NCBI RefSeq assembly: GCF_027596085.1 | Contig: NC_072467.1 | Coordinates: forward strand, 26,571,734-26,635,733 | DNA from: Anoplopoma fimbria | Taxonomy: Eukaryota; Chordata; Actinopteri; Perciformes; Anoplopomatidae | Direction: 5' to 3' | DNA length: 64,000 nucleotides | Shown here: positions 34,851 through 47,869 of the stretch, piece by piece | How positions within the stretch are numbered: the first letter of the stretch is position 1 | Layout of the letters: each line of letters starts with the position of its first letter | Program-made: the position numbers and the translations under genes | Notes under the pieces: generated by a model | The model's database searches: none | Told to the model about the DNA's origin: nothing | Seen by the model: only the letters and a program-made list of their open reading frames with translations

Positions 34851-34979
34851 TTGCAAGCTGTGAAAGAACAGAGAGCGGAGAGAGTCACTTCTCTCTGGAG
34901 AACTTTTGGAAACGCTTCAGCTTCTGGTTTCATTTTCATGAAGGAGGTTTTCCTTGAGCGTCACTGTCGGAGAATTGCA

Positions 34980-36398
34980 ATGTCAGCAGAGGAAGGCAGC
35001 AGTTGTGACGGTGAAGGTGAAGACGAAAGATATCCGCCACGTTGCTCCTCGGCTAAGTTAACTATCGTGGTCGGAGGGACTCACTTCTCTGAGGAGAAGA
35101 CGTTTCTCGTTCAGAGCTGCGACTATTTCCGAGCTCTGTATCGCTCTGGGATGAAGGAGTGTTGGCAGGAAGAGATCCACCTCAAGTCTCTGCGTGCTCG
35201 AGGTTTCCTTATTGTCTTGGCGGTGTTGCGAGGTGAAATTCCCGACCTGGACGGCGACGACATCGTAGAGGCCATCGAATGCGCTGCTTTCTTGCAGGTT
35301 GCGCCGCTCGCCAAGCATCTGGTCGACCTCATTGACTCGGACAACTGTCTGCTGATGTATCACACCGCTGCGACCTTTGGCCTCATGGATCTGTACCACG
35401 CCGCCGCGCTGTTCATCCGAAACATGTACGCCGACCTTGAGGCCGAGGTCAAGAAATCCTTGACGCCAGAGCTGATCTCCTACGTCGAGTCTTTGACCCC
35501 AAGTGTTTTCGTTGCCGTTGGCGCTCATGTGACCTGCAGTGTGGATGAAACCATGCACGCCGCCTCCAGGACGGTCTGCTACCTGGACGAAACCGCTAAC
35601 AAATGGAAGGTTTTGACCGATCTTCCGCCAGAGGCCAGCACCTCCATGGCCGGAGTGACCGTTTTAGACAACAGACTTTACATCGTCGGAGGTGTTCACG
35701 GACTTCACAAACAAGTAGCGGAGGCTTGTTTCTGCTTCAGCGTCGAAGACAACAGCTGGAGCCAAATCTCCAGCCCGGCGCAGTTGCGATACAATCTGAG
35801 CCTCGTGGGCGTTCACGGTCGTCTTTACGCCATCGGAGGAGAGTACGAGCGGACGTTGATGTCATCGGTGGAATCCTACGACGTAGAGACCGGGAGGTGG
35901 GGGTTTGCCGCTCACTTACCTCGACCGGCGGCGGGAGCGGCGTGCACCAAAACCATGAGCAGGATATTTGTGTGCTTATGGAAGCCGATGGAGACCACGG
36001 AGATCTACGAATACATCTCGGGGACGGACGAGTGGCGGCTGGTGACCACGCTGATCAGGCGCCAGAGCTACGGCCACTGCATGGTCGGCCACAGGGACAA
36101 CCTGTACGTGATGAGGAACGGGCCGTCGGACGACTTCCTCAGATGCCTCATGGACTGTTACAACCTGAGCTCGGGCCAGTGGTCGTCTCTGCCCGGACAC
36201 TTCGCCAACAGCAGGGGATCGCTATTCACGGCGGTGGTGAGGGGCGACTCGGTGCTCACGCTCAACAGGAGCGCCACTCTGGAGTTCGTCGTCGACGGTA
36301 AAACCTGGAAGCCCAGACGGCAGATGAAGGGTTTCCCCAGGAGCGGATCCATGTGGACGTTTCTACTCCGGCTGCCGGACGCTCTTATGCTGCAGTAA
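34980..36398 (+). CDS. kbtbd13: Kelch repeat and BTB domain-containing protein 13
   Basis: 472 residues in one exon; human KBTBD13 has 458 and is also single-exon. Starting at MSAEEGSS, the BTB domain spans about 26-115 (VGGTHFSEEKTFLVQSCDYF), a BACK-like helical part about 118-200 (DNCLLMYHTAATFGLMDLYH), then kelch blades from about 220 to the end (LYIVGGVHG, LYAIGGEYE). YGHCMVGHRDNLYV and RNGPSDDFL near the C-terminus match the human protein closely. BTB-kelch proteins of this type are Cullin-3 adaptors; human KBTBD13 acts in striated muscle and causes nemaline myopathy type 6 when mutated. The frame is open 43 codons further upstream from 34851, but that part has no family counterpart and is probably 5' UTR. 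Confidence 0.95.
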   Translation: MSAEEGSSCDGEGEDERYPPRCSSAKLTIVVGGTHFSEEKTFLVQSCDYFRALYRSGMKECWQEEIHLKSLRARGFLIVLAVLRGEIPDLDGDDIVEAIECAAFLQVAPLAKHLVDLIDSDNCLLMYHTAATFGLMDLYHAAALFIRNMYADLEAEVKKSLTPELISYVESLTPSVFVAVGAHVTCSVDETMHAASRTVCYLDETANKWKVLTDLPPEASTSMAGVTVLDNRLYIVGGVHGLHKQVAEACFCFSVEDNSWSQISSPAQLRYNLSLVGVHGRLYAIGGEYERTLMSSVESYDVETGRWGFAAHLPRPAAGAACTKTMSRIFVCLWKPMETTEIYEYISGTDEWRLVTTLIRRQSYGHCMVGHRDNLYVMRNGPSDDFLRCLMDCYNLSSGQWSSLPGHFANSRGSLFTAVVRGDSVLTLNRSATLEFVVDGKTWKPRRQMKGFPRSGSMWTFLLRLPDALMLQ

Positions 36399-36985
36399 CG
36401 GCTTCACTCGCTCTGGGATTTATTGGATTTATTTATTGAACTGTTTGTTTTCTTACTAAGACATGTATTTTCTACAGCTCTGTGCCTCATTAAATATAAA
36501 CAATAACTCCTGTTTATTACTTCTTTGGGTCTTTGTAATTTTTTCCACCCTTTCTCTCAGCGATAATAATGAAAAAATATATATATTTTCTGATGTCATG
36601 GGAACACAGTGGCAAAAATAAGTGAGAGGTTTTTCTTCAAAGTCGAATAGTGTTTATTGTAGTGTATCCCTTCAGGGTTTAGGTAAAGGTCTAAGTTAGG
36701 GTTAAGGGAAATACAAAATGATCGGGTAAAGAGACTTGGACACAACAGAGATCCTGTCAACTCTTCGTCATTTCAAGCGTCTTGTATCCGAAAAAAATCC
36801 TGATGCAATGTGACCCATTTTGGTTTACACTCAGCCATATACATCCCTCTTTGTTGTCAAGATACCACTTCCCTTTGGGCGGACCGAGACGACTGATTTC
36901 AGTGATCCTGTGATTGTTTACCATCACCTCTCATACAGATAGGAGCAAGGCACACAGAAGTTTCATTTGTCTCCATATAGTTGCT
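36399..36985. other. 3' flank of kbtbd13
   Basis: Contains the candidate polyadenylation region (ATTAAATATAAACAATAACT, about 36490) and then unremarkable intergenic DNA. Confidence 0.5.
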
Positions 36986-37560
36986 TTATTTCACTTTGTT
37001 ATTGTTTTGGTCTTTTTTTAAAAGTTGTTTTGCAACTCTTTTTTGTTGATTCATCCCTTTTTGTAAAAATCTTCTGTGTACAAATTTGGCATCTCTTGTG
37101 GTCATTTTGTATCTATTTGTAATTGTGTTTGTGGTTGTTTTGTGGTTTCTTGTAGTTGTTTTTTGTCTCTTTGTAGTCATTTTGTGTCCCTTTGGGGTCA
37201 TATTGTATGTCTCACTTTGTAATTTTTTGTCTGTTTTTGTGACTATTGTGTTGTCTGTGGTTGTTTTGTCTTTTTTGTAGCTGTTTTGCTTCTCTTTTAA
37301 AGTACACTTTTGTCTCTTTGCAGTCATGTTGTGTCCCTTTGTGGTCATTTCTTATCTATGTCTAATTGTGTCTGTGTTTTTTTTTTGTCTTTTTGTAGCT
37401 GTTTTGCAACTCTTTGTAGTTAATTTGTCATTTTGTGTCTGTTTGTAGTTGCTTTTGTCTCTTTTCAGTAATTTTGCGTTTCTTTATGGTAATTTTGTGT
37501 CTCTTGTAGTTGTATTCCTTTGGGATCATTTTTTTCTCTTTTTGTTTTGTTGACATTTTA
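36986..37560. repeat. Degenerate TTTTGT(C/A)TCTTTGTAG tandem repeat
   Basis: About 570 bases of imperfect 20-35-base units built from TTTTGTGTC, CTTTGTAGTTG and TTTGTGGTCATTTTG. The 64- and 120-residue open frames found here on both strands come from this composition. Confidence 0.75.
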
Positions 37561-38450
37561 CATTATGGCCATTTAAAAAGCCAAATTATATTTTTCCATC
37601 TGAAACATAAAATGTGATGTATAAAGCTGTGATTTATAGAAAAAAAGTAATTTCAAAGTGGTTTTAAGAGATACAACAGACGTTAAGAGATTGTTTGTTT
37701 GACTTTATGTCCTCCATCCTCATCAGGATCTGTTTAATAAATGTCGATCTGATTGGTCTCATTCAGTCGGTGTGTCTCTCAGTGCTGCTGGCTCCATGTG
37801 AACGGCAGTGTTTGTCCTCACACAGAGCTTCTGTTTCCTGCAGCAGCCTCTGTTTCCTGTTGGCACCGAGCGATGATGATGATGGAGGTCAACGCCAGGC
37901 AGAGCCAGGCACCACGGGCAGCCGGGCAGGAAGCCAGCGGCTGGCAGCGAGGGGCCGAGGTCGGGCCGGGACACGGAGGCCGGGCCGATGCCCTCCCCAA
38001 CCGGCAAGCTGGAGTCTGGGACGGAAGCCAGGAAGCAGAGCTCTGAATCAGTGATGGATGAGCTTCTATCTGTGGACATTGATCTGGTTATCAGAGGGGC
38101 TGCTCGCTTCGCTGCCTTTTACAGTTAAAACTCTCTTTAAATAATCCGTGTTTGTCAAATACGCTCTGCTTTTCATATCTCTGAGTAAAAGTAAGGGTCT
38201 TTGAAGATCTGAGGAAGCAAAATCATCTTTTCAATTAAAAAAATATTTTTGAATGTTTTATGTCCAACATGTCTTATCTGTTTCATAATAATAATACATG
38301 TAATAATTATCATTATCATTATTTATTGTTTTTACAGTATATTATTGTTGTGTATTTTATTCCATTTTATTTTTTTGTATGATTTTATATGCATTATTGC
38401 AGTCCTGTGTTTTAATCCATGTTCAACCATGTGAAGCACTTTGTTTTGAA
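37561..38450. other. Intergenic DNA with a GC-rich island
   Basis: Bases 37870-38045 are markedly GC-rich in an AT-rich setting and open in several frames, but no frame resembles a known protein. Possibly an exon of an unrecognised gene, a promoter or a repeat fragment; nothing else is seen. Confidence 0.4.
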
Positions 38451-38452
38451 AG

Positions 38453-38453
<1 letters not shown>

Positions 38454-38512
<59 letters not shown>

Positions 38513-38541
38513 GCTGTTGTTGTTGTTGTTTTTTTTTTTTG
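38454..38541. repeat. (ATT)n-(TTG)n-(T)n microsatellite
   Basis: About 20 ATT units followed by TTG units and a T run. Confidence 0.95.
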
Positions 38542-38559
38542 TATTATCTCCATTTTCCC

Positions 38560-38775
38560 CCAGTGGTGAAATGTATCTAAGTACAAGTACAGTTTTGAGG
38601 TACTTGTACACCAGTCCCCGAGGTAAATACATACTTTTTACTTCATTACATTGATCAGACAGCTTAATTTACAAATAACTTCAGCAGAAAATAGAAATAC
38701 ATACAAGTAGAAGTACCTTAAATTGTACTTAACAGCAGTACTTTATAAATGTACTTAGTTACTACCACTGGTGTT
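38560..38775. mobile_element. AGTACTT-type MITE (hAT-like teleost repeat)
   Basis: Begins CAGTGGTGAAATGTATCTAA and ends AGTTACTACCACTGGTG, so the ends are short inverted copies (CAGTGGT and ACCACTG). It has the alternating AGTACTTGTAC and AAGTACAAGTAC steps of a very common fish repeat. Fragments of related elements flank every TRIM unit. Confidence 0.65.
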
Positions 38776-38827
38776 AATATTGGAGCCATTCCTTTTAACA
38801 TTTCTTTTAACAATCAACCCTAAAAAT

Positions 38828-39190
38828 GATGAAGCCACCTACAAATGACAAGGTAGAACATGTACCATATTTTGGTATTTCATTTGTACCTCTTTACTTA
38901 AGATTTCTTTTTTCTTTTTTTAAAATGAACCAACACTCTGGCAATGAGGAAGATCTTGGGTAGTTATTGATAAGAATAAATATGAAACCAAATCAGAATC
39001 ATACCCTCGAAACTTAAAATAAATCTGATTTGAATTGGAATAAAAAACAATAATAAGCTAGTATTCAAGATATTTAGGAAACACTGATCTGTAGAAGAAA
39101 TCATAAGGGCTTTGGTCTTGATAATGTTTAAAGGAGAGCATGTTAAGTCTACAGAGGTCACCTCACACCTACAGTCAGATGTTGACATCA
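38828..39190. repeat. Diverged dispersed repeat, partner of 24868-25160
   Basis: Shares CAAATGACAAGGTAG, CTCTTTACTTAAGATTTC, GGAAGATCT and AATAAATATGAAAC in the same order with 24868-25160. The family is not recognised. Confidence 0.6.
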
Positions 39191-39437
39191 ATTCTTCGTG
39201 TCCAGCCTCAAAACAGGAAGTGAGGGAGATGTTTTGCTCTTCTTCATTTATTTCCCTGGCTGACAGATAACAGCTTTAAAAAAAGAAAAACATTCTGATT
39301 GGCTGATAAACAAGCGAGCGTATATTTGTTTTGACTGAAGATCACCGAGGTGACACGTGCTTTATGACCTCTGTCTACATGTGGTGTGTTTTTACCCAAC
39401 GAGCACTGCAGAGGATCTAGGTCAGTCTAAATACAGC

Positions 39438-41559
<2,122 letters not shown>

Positions 41560-41560
<1 letters not shown>

Positions 41561-42125
41561 TAAAGCTTACGTTCGCCATTTCACACTTTAACAGTCACAC
41601 GTTATCAGCGAAGAAACACAGGCGACCTCAGTCCTGATGGAAACAAGTGTCTCCCTCCTTTGTGTCTCTTTTGTTGTCAATGAGACCCCTCCCCCTCCTC
41701 CACCCCTTAACCTCCACCCACACCCCCTTTCACCCCCCTCCCCAACGCCAGAATAAGAAGACAATGATGTGTGACACCCATGAATATTAAATGTGTGAAT
41801 ATATTTTAAAGCAGCTGAGTGTTTCAGTCTGCTTCCCCTTAAACAGTCTCAGTAATTAATGTGTGCGTGTTAGTGTGTGTTAGTGTGTGTTAGTGTGTGC
41901 GTGTGTGACAGCCGGGGAGGCGGCGAGGAGGCAGCCGACCTTTGACCTCTTAACTCGTCTCAATATGTTTTTTTCACATTCTGTTTGTTATTAGCATTAT
42001 TAGCGTCGTAGCATCCAGCAGGCTGCTGCTAGCTGAGCCTCGTTCATCATCGGAGCGTTTTGTGTTTTAAAGACGAGCTGCTGCAATAAATCAGGGTGTT
42101 CTACAGACGGACATTTATCTCATCT
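41560..42125. promoter_or_regulatory. Candidate conserved noncoding or promoter-like segment
   Basis: Unlike its AT-rich surroundings this stretch mixes a long pyrimidine tract (about 41685-41750), ordered AT motifs such as ACAATGATG and ATGAATATTAAATG, a TGTGTTAG run (41866-41905) and a short GC-rich part (about 41910-41940) followed by TGACCTTTGACCTC-like spacing (near 41938-41948). No coding potential is seen. The call is a suspicion from composition only. Confidence 0.25.
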
Positions 42126-42186
42126 ATCTATTGAGGTTCCAGCTTTTCTGAGGAAATGTTGCTGCTTGAAACAGTGTTTTAGGGTG

Positions 42187-42188
42187 TG

Positions 42189-42237
<49 letters not shown>
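42187..42237. repeat. (TA)n microsatellite
   Basis: About 25 TA units. Confidence 0.95.
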
Positions 42238-42241
<4 letters not shown>

Positions 42242-43570
42242 GCACAACTTACTTAAGGTGGTTTAAATAAACTCTTATCAAAATCTCCTGATACTGATTT
42301 CTCATTTGTAATTAAATCATGAAATCGATGAGCCGGCTTTCTGACTTTGGGCTATTTTAAATGTTAAAACATAAAGACATTTTCTTTTTAGGATGATTGA
42401 CATGACTGTAGTTCTTAAAGTTTATTTATCTTCATCCAATATTGCAAATTGAACAGCATTTTTTGTTTTGTGGATTAAAACAGAATCAAACTTTATTCAG
42501 AAGAACTAAATGAAAATCAGACAGCCAGGCTTATTTACAGCTGATATTTTCACACAATAAAGCTTGTTTACTGATATCAATAAGCACATTTATACATATG
42601 ACATCTTGCTCTGCAGTCTGGATGTGTGTTACAAGTAAATGTGGATCTTGTGTGTGAATGCTTTCATTGTTGTTCTCTGAATTCAATAAAAAATGTAATA
42701 TCTCAACCTGTTTTGCAGGGGAAAACTCTGTAATATGTATAACCGTGTTAAAAGGCCTTGAAATGGCAGATTGGATTTCCTAAAAAAGTGTGAGTGTCCC
42801 TTTAAGAAACTGAAAAGCAAAGGTTCCACATGAATTCTCAGAACCAGTAGAACCAGAGAACCTCTGGTACGTGTTACATGTTTCAGTTCCTTATAAAGTC
42901 AATGGGGCCCCAGGGGACAGATGGAGGACAAACAGCCGACGACACTTTGTTGTTGTGCACCCAGCGGACAGAAACTCCCCCTCACCTCCTCATTATCTTC
43001 AGAGGTCAAAGGTCAGAGGGCGTGCGGGGTCGTCTGGAAACATGAGACTGACTGTGCTTTCATTTCTATCAGCATCATATATTCAAACATACTATCATCT
43101 GTTCGGATTTTTTTATTTTATTAATTTGTATTTGTTAATTATGGTGTCTAACCTTTATATATATATATATTTTTTTTTTCACTTTTAGTAAGAGGAGCTG
43201 TTACCCTTCTAATTACTATTACATAGATGATATATCAGATATAACAGATGTTATTTTAAATTTAAATTTACATTTTCCTATCCATCCATCCATCCATCTC
43301 CAAAACTGATTATTTTTTAGACTTTTAATGAAAACAGGAAACCACACAATAATTTCCCCTTTTTGATAAACTACATTTATCAAATAAATATACCAATTTA
43401 TTTAATTTATACCTTCAAGATTCTGATTTTTTTTTTTTTTTTTACAAGTTGGTTTTGAGTTATATTGATTAGCATCTAACTTCTATACCTCCGCCTACAT
43501 TACCCATGATGCAACTCGGCCACAAACAGTTGGGAAGGAGGGAGTTTCCGGTGTATGTTTTAGCGCTAAT
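42238..43570. other. Gene-poor intergenic DNA
   Basis: AT-rich sequence with poly-T tracts near 43167 and 43426. The open frames at 42871-43188 have no family resemblance. No gene is seen. Confidence 0.5.
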
Positions 43571-43577
43571 GGCGACT

Positions 43578-43728
43578 ATATATTTATTTATTATTTTTTA
43601 TTTTATTTTCAAACGTATATATTTGATTCCCAGCTGCGCAGCTAAAAAAATAAATAATAAAAAATAAATATAATTTCTAAAGACACAAGATGGCGCCTTC
43701 GAGCGACTCGCAGGCGCCATCTTGTGTC
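43578..43728. repeat. Hairpin cluster with paired AAGATGGCGCC motifs
   Basis: Three nested inverted structures. An AT-rich imperfect inverted repeat (about 43578-43673) surrounds the palindrome AGCTGCGCAGCT (43632-43643). Next to it is a perfect 16-bp inverted repeat, GACACAAGATGGCGCC at 43682-43697 and its complement at 43713-43728, with a 15-base loop that itself holds CGAG-CGA-CTCG. Each arm carries a YY1-like CAAGATGGCG core. Confidence 0.85.
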
Positions 43729-43775
43729 CTGTCGTTTCTCAATAAGATAACTGACATTGTCGTCTCTTGTTTGCT

Positions 43776-44290
43776 GATCTTTTTCTTTTCTTTTTTTTTT
43801 TTTTTTGCACAGTTCTGAAAACATTAAATGTTTAATATAGGCATGTAAAGTCAAAAAGGCTACAAAACTGGGACACTTTTCTTTACACAGTTACACAGTT
43901 CAGTGACATGTCTTGTTTATTTTGGCTACAAAGATGATGTGATGTCTTTAGAAAGCTAAGAAAATCCTTGTTTCAATAGTATATGAAACTCAAAATGCCC
44001 TTTGTTATTAATGTGACTGAAAATGAGTCAAATGTTTCACATTTTGTTTATCATTTTGGAAATTCTATTTGAATAAATGATATTTTTGAAAGCTAACCTC
44101 ACCTTTTAATTGCCAAATAATAACATACACTCTTACCAGCGGTCAAAACAATGCCATTTACTGCTTTTTATATAGAAATAGAATGTATATTATGCATAAT
44201 TGAGTTCGGCATTTTGGCCCGGCCCTCCAAAATATTTTCAGTTGCTCATTTGGCCCCCTGGGAAAAATAATTGCCCACCCCTGATTTAAA
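43776..44290. mobile_element. Recent transposon-like repeat, copy 1
   Basis: Apparently identical to 46575-47091 over about 490 bases by eye. It ends TTGCCCACCCCTGATTTAAA; CAGGGGTGGGCAA (reverse complement) is the usual terminus of hAT/Charlie-type DNA transposons, so a hAT-like origin is likely. The left end is a T-rich tract and no transposase is present. Confidence 0.65.
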
Positions 44291-44419
44291 TACTGCTGTT
44301 GTTGTGTAACGGAATTTAGTTTTAACATTTTTTTAACCTAGAATGTAGTTGTTAAGACTTAAAATATGCGGTCAATTTATCAAGATAGAGCCTGTTTGAA
44401 AACAGCGCCGACGTTTGTC

Positions 44420-45515
<1,096 letters not shown>

Positions 45516-45668
45516 TATTTGCAAGTTCAGACTTGGCCATACTTGGTATTGAGAAATACGTGTTTTGCTGTGGGAGGAGCTTGGAGCTGGACATCAAACG
45601 AGAAGTGCTCACACAGTGTTTGTCTGCAGAGTTTCACACCAACTGACAAGAAGACAACAGCTCTGAGG
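45516..45668 (+). other. Possible 5' untranslated exon of the thioesterase gene
   Basis: Non-repetitive sequence (CTGTGGGAGGAGCTTGGAGC onward) ending in CTCTGAG and then GTCAGT, a possible donor at about 45667. The thioesterase coding exon has a possible acceptor at 47867-47868. A similar GTGGGAGGAGACTGAAGCTC occurs at about 59775, before the decayed second copy. The link is weak. Confidence 0.3.
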
Positions 45669-46435
45669 TCAGTTCTCACTATTTGTAGTGTCTTTACTTC
45701 TGCGTTGTGAATGTATTTTCAAGACACACTTCAAATACATCTTTACAATTGTTTTTATTGTCTGTCCAGCAACAGCTAAACCAATAACAGGCTTTTCAGA
45801 GTTTGTCTTCCACACTGACCTCCAGCATATATATGATACCTGCAATTATGGAAACAAAACAATGTCTGGATGAAGTGGCTGCTTGCTCATCGCCTTCCCT
45901 CAATGAACATATATACATTAATTATCACTAAAACTAAATAAAGTAATCAACATAAATAAGATTAAATAAAGTAAATACACTTTACATAGATTAAACAATC
46001 TAACGTACGTGTTGGACATTAAGAAAATAATACAACAAGACATACATAAACTCACATACCTGCAATTGTGGAAACAAAACAATGTCTGGATAAAACAACT
46101 TTATATGACATGTACACTAACTTCTGATGTTATTTACAACTTAATAAAAGTCAGAATAAAAGTGCGTACCTTCCCAAGAGGAGCTCCACCCCATGGAAGC
46201 GTCATTGTCAAAATAAAACTCCCACTCCACTTCCCCCTTCAAAATAACAGTGTCTACTTTAGTAGCTGCGGGAATTTACTGTTATTCAATACATATAACG
46301 CAACAACAAAATACTACTACTACATCTGCAAGTGTCTCATTCATTATTATGGTGCAATTGTTATGATATTAAATGAGAATTTGGTGGACTTTAACCTTCT
46401 GAATCCAGAGATCACAGTAGAAGCAACACATCTGA
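45669..46435. other. Repeat-derived intergenic DNA with a 144-codon open frame
   Basis: Holds two copies, about 225 bp apart, of a segment containing TGGAAACAAAACAATGTCTG (about 45850 and 46067). The segment around 46165-46300 (GGAGCTCCACCCCATGGAAG onward) resembles a fish dispersed repeat. The open frame 46009-46443 has no domain or family resemblance. Confidence 0.45.
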
Positions 46436-46488
46436 CTCTTTAACATGTAGTTTCATTTAAAGTTTAAATGAAACTACATGTTAAAGAG
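46436..46488. repeat. Perfect 26-bp inverted repeat with 1-base centre
   Basis: Left arm 46436-46461 (begins CTCTTTAACATGTAGTTTCA), single G at 46462, right arm 46463-46488 as its exact complement. As RNA it would make a near-loopless hairpin. Confidence 0.97.
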
Positions 46489-46574
46489 CTTGCATGCAGC
46501 CAGAGATGCACAGTAAAAAAAAAGAACTGAAGAACACTAAAATGTGGAAATATAACAAGTGAAATGGGACACTT

Positions 46575-47091
46575 GATCTTTTTCTTCTTTTCTTTTTTTT
46601 TTTTTGCACAGTTCTGAAAACATTAAATGTTTAATATAGGCATGTAAAGTCAAAAAGGCTACAAAACTGGGACACTTTTCTTTACACAGTTACACAGTTC
46701 AGTGACATGTCTTGTTTATTTTGGCTACAAAGATGATGTGATGTCTTTAGAAAGCTAAGAAAATCCTTGTTTCAATAGTATATGAAACTCAAAATGCCCT
46801 TTGTTATTAATGTGACTGAAAATGAGTCAAATGTTTCACATTTTGTTTATCATTTTGGAAATTCTATTTGAATAAATGATATTTTTGAAAGCTAACCTCA
46901 CCTTTTAATTGCCAAATAATAACATACACTCTTACCAGCGGTCAAAACAATGCCATTTACTGCTTTTTATATAGAAATAGAATGTATATTATGCATAATT
47001 GAGTTCGGCATTTTGGCCCGGCCCTCCAAAATATTTTCAGTTGCTCATTTGGCCCCCTGGGAAAAATAATTGCCCACCCCTGATTTAAACT
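46575..47091. mobile_element. Recent transposon-like repeat, copy 2
   Basis: Apparently identical to 43776-44290 except in the length of the T-rich start. Same orientation, starts about 2.8 kb apart. Both end in CCACCCCTGATTTAAA, after which the flanks differ. Confidence 0.65.
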
Positions 47092-47137
47092 GTTAACTTT
47101 AATGCTAGTTAGTTGTTGACTGTAACTTAACTAAGAT

Positions 47138-47560
47138 AAGAGAAGATAATCCTTTATTAGTCCTGCAGCATAGGGTATAGTGCAAACAAGAGACATAGTA
47201 AAAAAAACAAAAAAAAAGTATTATAAATAAGCATTAAAAACAGTTAAGAATCCACAATAACTGAAATATTATATATACAGTACCAGTCAAAAGTTTGGAC
47301 ACACCTTCTCATTCAACTACTTTGAAGAATCTAAAATATAAAACATATTCTGGTTTGTTGAGCATTTGTTTGTTTACCACATAATTCCATATGTGTTCCT
47401 TCATAGTTTGGATGTCTTCAATATTAATCTACAATGTAGAAAAAACTAAAACTAAAGAAAAACCATTGAATGAGAAGGTGTGTCCAAACTTTTGACTGGT
47501 ACTGTAAATAAGAAAATAACAAGATAATTAAATAGGGTTGTATTATATATTAATATAATT
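47138..47560. mobile_element. CCTTTATTAGTCC-type repeat, interrupted by a MITE
   Basis: The left part (GATAATCCTTTATTAGTCCT onward to ATATTATATATA) matches 59224-59450, and a short copy lies at 49975-50040. A 227-bp MITE splits it at a TA (47276-47277). A common percomorph repeat of uncertain class. Confidence 0.6.
47278..47504. mobile_element. Tc1/mariner-type MITE with long TIRs
   Basis: 227 bp with nearly 40-bp inverted ends: CAGTACCAGTCAAAAGTTTG at the left and its complement at the right (CAAACTTTTGACTGGTACTG), flanked by TA on both sides as expected for the TA target duplication of Tc1/mariner elements. Confidence 0.9.
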
Positions 47561-47869
47561 AAGTGCAGGTCAAATTCTTTATGGAAAACAAAAAAATTGG
47601 TACTTTGGTCAACCTACTGTATAAGACCATGTATTTATGTCTTTTTTTGTATCTCTGTCTAGAATATTCTAAATAGTGTGGTGACATGGTTTTAGGCACT
47701 TTAATAAAAGGTAGATTCTAGATAAATATAATAACACTCCGGTTAACTGAATTTACCATCTTCCATTATTAGGAAATAAAGGTTCCTCTCGTCCCTCTCG
47801 TGGTATCTAACAGTTTTAGTTACATTTTTTTGTAATATCTGTCTCTGGTTATTTATGTCTCAGTTCAGG

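Noticed and set aside
35603..36301. 232-residue shifted open frame inside kbtbd13
   Set aside because: Alternative frame of a GC-rich coding exon; its composition is dominated by Arg, Gln and Gly and no family is recognised.
36986..37348. 120-residue Lys/Thr-rich antisense frame
   Set aside because: Product of the degenerate TTTTGTCTCTTTGTAG tandem repeat.
37753..38046. GC-rich frame with MMMMEVNARQSQAP
   Set aside because: Open in several frames because of base composition; no domain, no splice context and no family match.
46009..46443. 144-residue open frame
   Set aside because: No recognisable motif; overlaps repeat-derived DNA with internally duplicated segments.
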